DNA from: Tillandsia leiboldiana
Taxonomy: Eukaryota; Streptophyta; Magnoliopsida; Poales; Bromeliaceae
Reading direction: 5' to 3'
Length of the DNA: 64,000 nt
Assembly (NCBI GenBank): GCA_029204045.2
Contig: CM055081.1
Coordinates: 9,291,445-9,355,444 of the forward strand
The notes beneath the pieces were generated by a model, which had not been told where the DNA came from, did no database searches, and worked only from the letters and a program-made list of their open reading frames with translations. Positions 61,918-64,000 of this stretch are shown here, piece by piece. Within the stretch, counting starts at the first letter, position 1, and the number at the start of each line of letters is the position of its first letter. The translations under genes were made by a program, and so were the position numbers.

Positions 61918-62058
61918 AATAAAGTATAGTACTAATAAAATATATTATTATTATATTAAATTATGAAGTTGTGTTTCAAGCTGTTGTTATACAGCGAGCG
62001 GGACACTGCATAACATGGCTGTTTCGGTGTACGAAAACAGGATCTTTATTTATTTTCT

Positions 62059-62449
62059 GGAAAATGTTAGTTGTACATCCCACGTGATGTAGGGTGTACA
62101 TCCGACATCTCATTTATTGAATAGTGGGGTGTAGTGAGACATTATTTTATAGAGGGCTGCTACCTATACACCCCCTTGAGGGTGTACATCTAGTTTTTTT
62201 CTATTTTAAGATGTACATCTTACATTTTATCTATTCTAAAGTGGGATAAATTTTACTCATCATTTCAAAATGACGAGTAAATAAATATTTATTCTAGAAT
62301 AAACTAAGTATAAAATATACATCTCAAATAAAATGTATATATAGCATAGCTCATAAAACTCCTTCATAATTTATAAAATAACCTTCTGATTATTAAATGG
62401 GTGGGTGTAAATCTTTTTTTTTTTAAGTTGTACATATAGCATTCTCCGA
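62059..62449. mobile_element. Foldback MITE copy 19 interrupted by copy 20
   Basis: Outer halves are 62059-62154 (GGAAAATGTTAGTTGTACAT.. to ..ACATTATTTTATA) and about 62357-62449 (..TTCATAATTTATAAAATAA.. to TTGTACATATAGCATTCTCC). The insert 62155-62354 runs GAGGGCTGCTACCTATACAC.. to ..GTATATATAGCATAGCTC and is flanked by TA on each side, a TA duplication within the same family. Confidence 0.75.
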
Positions 62450-63585
62450 TTCCAAGGAAATTAATTAAATGCACCGAAAAAAATCCATTAAATGCGGTCG
62501 GTGGGGAAAAGAGATTACGTTTCTTTCGTTGGAAGTTTCAGTTTGCAGTTTTGCAATCCAAGTGATGCTCTTTTGAGTTAAATTTATTGAGTTTTTATCA
62601 AATGTTTTTGTTTACGTGCAAATAATTTGTTAAGTCGGGTGATTCGTTCCTCGTTTGCATTGTAAAATTCCGTTCCAGTCTAAAATTTGTTCATTTTAAT
62701 TTTTGTTTTTGTTTTTTTTTTGTTTGGTCAATGATCAGATTAGATGAGATTAAGTTATATGAGATTGCATTTTTGAAGCTGTTTTGTCGTACATAAAATT
62801 GTAAAAAATAAAAAATTAGTTTTTAAAAAATAATTTTGGTTGAAAAAAATTTACTTATTTAATTTGGTGAACTAAATAAATAAAATAAAATTTACACAGT
62901 TTGATTTTTTTTTTTTTTTACTACAATTTTTTTTAAAAAAATTATATTATTTTTTATAAAAAAAAAAAAAAAACTACTAAACTAACACACACGAAAAATT
63001 AACTTTCAAATCGAATAATAATTTTTGATATATTTTTACGGCAAACCAAAAGACTATATTTTTACTAAAAAACTGTAGATCACTGTCCAATCACATCATT
63101 AATAGATTGAAACATCAATTACAGTACAAGCCAAAAGATTTATGAAGCTACAACCCACACTTTCCCACACTGATCGAGGAAAACGCACTCAAATTCTAAG
63201 ATCTCGATTTTTTTTTTTCCTTTTTTAAAAAAGAACACGTATTCGCTTTATTTATAACAAAAATAAAATAATCTAATATATTTGAAATAATAAAAATTTT
63301 AAAATTTAAAAAATAAAAAATTACTCATAATCTAAGATCTCGGCAATTCAAAAAGTGAAAAAAGTGCTCAGGATCTATGACCTCAGAAATTCAAATATCT
63401 GATCTTTAATTGCAAAATATGAAACTGAAAAAAAAATATCGGCGAAAAAACCAAGCCCATTAAAAAGTTTATGGACCCATATTGGGCCCGTAATAAAGAA
63501 GGGAACTAGAGAACGAAACTCATAATAAATGGATAAGAACACGGAACAATTAACCGACACATATGCACATTATATAATAAAAAAT

Positions 63586-63747
63586 ACTACATGTATATTT
63601 TATTTGGGGTGTATATTATACATTTTACCCATCCAATGAGTAGGGTATGGTGAAGAATCACTTCACAAATTGTGAAATAATTTTTTCATTCTTAAATAAA
63701 TGGATATAAAATATACATTCTTTTTGGAATATACATGTAGCATTGCT
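63586..63747. mobile_element. Foldback MITE copy 21
   Basis: AATACTACATGTATATTTTA to AATATACATGTAGCATTGCT, centre TCACTTCACAAATTGTGAAATAA; same subtype as copy 18 but more decayed. Confidence 0.8.
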
Positions 63748-63803
63748 TTTATATAATAAAGTCATACCTAACAAAATAAAACAAAAAAAAAAGTAAAAAA
63801 GGG

Positions 63804-63841
63804 CACGTACGTGGAATAGAAATAAACATTCCACGTACGTG
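63804..63841. repeat. Perfect 14-bp-arm hairpin built of CACGTACGTG palindromes
   Basis: CACGTACGTGGAAT and ATTCCACGTACGTG flank a 10-bp loop (63818-63827). Each arm contains the self-complementary CACGTACGTG, and a related CCACGTACGCG follows at about 63862. A CT run at 63934-63972 lies just beyond, so this may be a promoter of a gene right of the window. Confidence 0.9.
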
Positions 63842-63939
63842 TCTACCAACGCGATGGTTCCATGCCACGTACGCGATCAAAGTACCCATAAAAAAAACCC
63901 CACCCGTGCACGGTACAAGCAACTCATCAACAAATCCTC

Positions 63940-63972
<33 letters not shown>

Positions 63973-64000
63973 TTTGTTGTGTGTGTATCATAAGAACATA

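Larger units (their letters stand above)
57939..64000. other. Tetraspanin promoter and AT-rich, element-rich right arm
   Basis: The tetraspanin leader side has CT runs (57945-57975, 58025-58046) and a G run (58079-58092). Beyond it lie many foldback copies, a heptanucleotide (TAAAAAA)n tract at 58474-58514, an ATT run at 59346-59374, a hAT-like element at 60132, a perfect hairpin at 63804 and a CT run at 63934-63972. No gene seen. Confidence 0.55.

Overview
This window is nuclear DNA of a flowering plant. Every gene I could reconstruct is a spliced plant gene with GT-AG introns. GC-rich first exons (SYF1, IRX9, the tetraspanin) against AT-rich introns and spacers suggest a monocot, possibly a non-grass commelinid; that is inference from composition, not proof. 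I see no prokaryotic, viral, rRNA or CRISPR signal.

Layout, left to right: (1) start of an L-type lectin receptor kinase, minus, cut by the left edge; (2) a 14-exon RluA-type RNA pseudouridine synthase, minus, 3074-7850; (3) a single-exon 'protamine P1-like' protein, plus, 9745-11022; (4) the splicing factor SYF1, minus, 14069-19037, head to head with (5) a TMEM70-like mitochondrial protein, plus, 19553-21899; (6) elongation factor 1-alpha, minus, 22877-24436, with a 2.4 kb leader intron full of insertions; (7) an IQ67-domain (IQD) protein, minus, 28154-31676; (8) the xylan-synthesis GT43 protein IRX9, minus, 36995-42253; (9) a class I phosphatidylinositol transfer protein, plus, 50908-53796, with an 8-nt microexon; (10) a tetraspanin, minus, 54801-57938. 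For genes 2 and 4-10 I joined the exons by hand and the lengths sum to intact frames.

The genes are unrelated housekeeping and cell-wall/membrane loci, not a pathway. What unifies the window is its repeat landscape. About 20 copies of one short (about 170 bp) foldback element lie in introns and spacers. The family has termini like ATGCTA..TGTACACC, inserts at TA, often abuts (TA)n tracts, and inserts next to and into itself. Other inverted-repeat elements, a probable Helitron end, a 1.06 kb TIR element with a nested copy, long (TA)n and (CT)n microsatellites, and a plastid-trnR-like tRNA relic complete the picture.

Regulatory sequence worth noting: seven tandem CCAAT boxes in the 515-bp SYF1/TMEM70 divergent promoter, three G-boxes upstream of a TATA box before the PITP gene, telo-boxes in the SYF1 leader, and a TATA box for EF1A.
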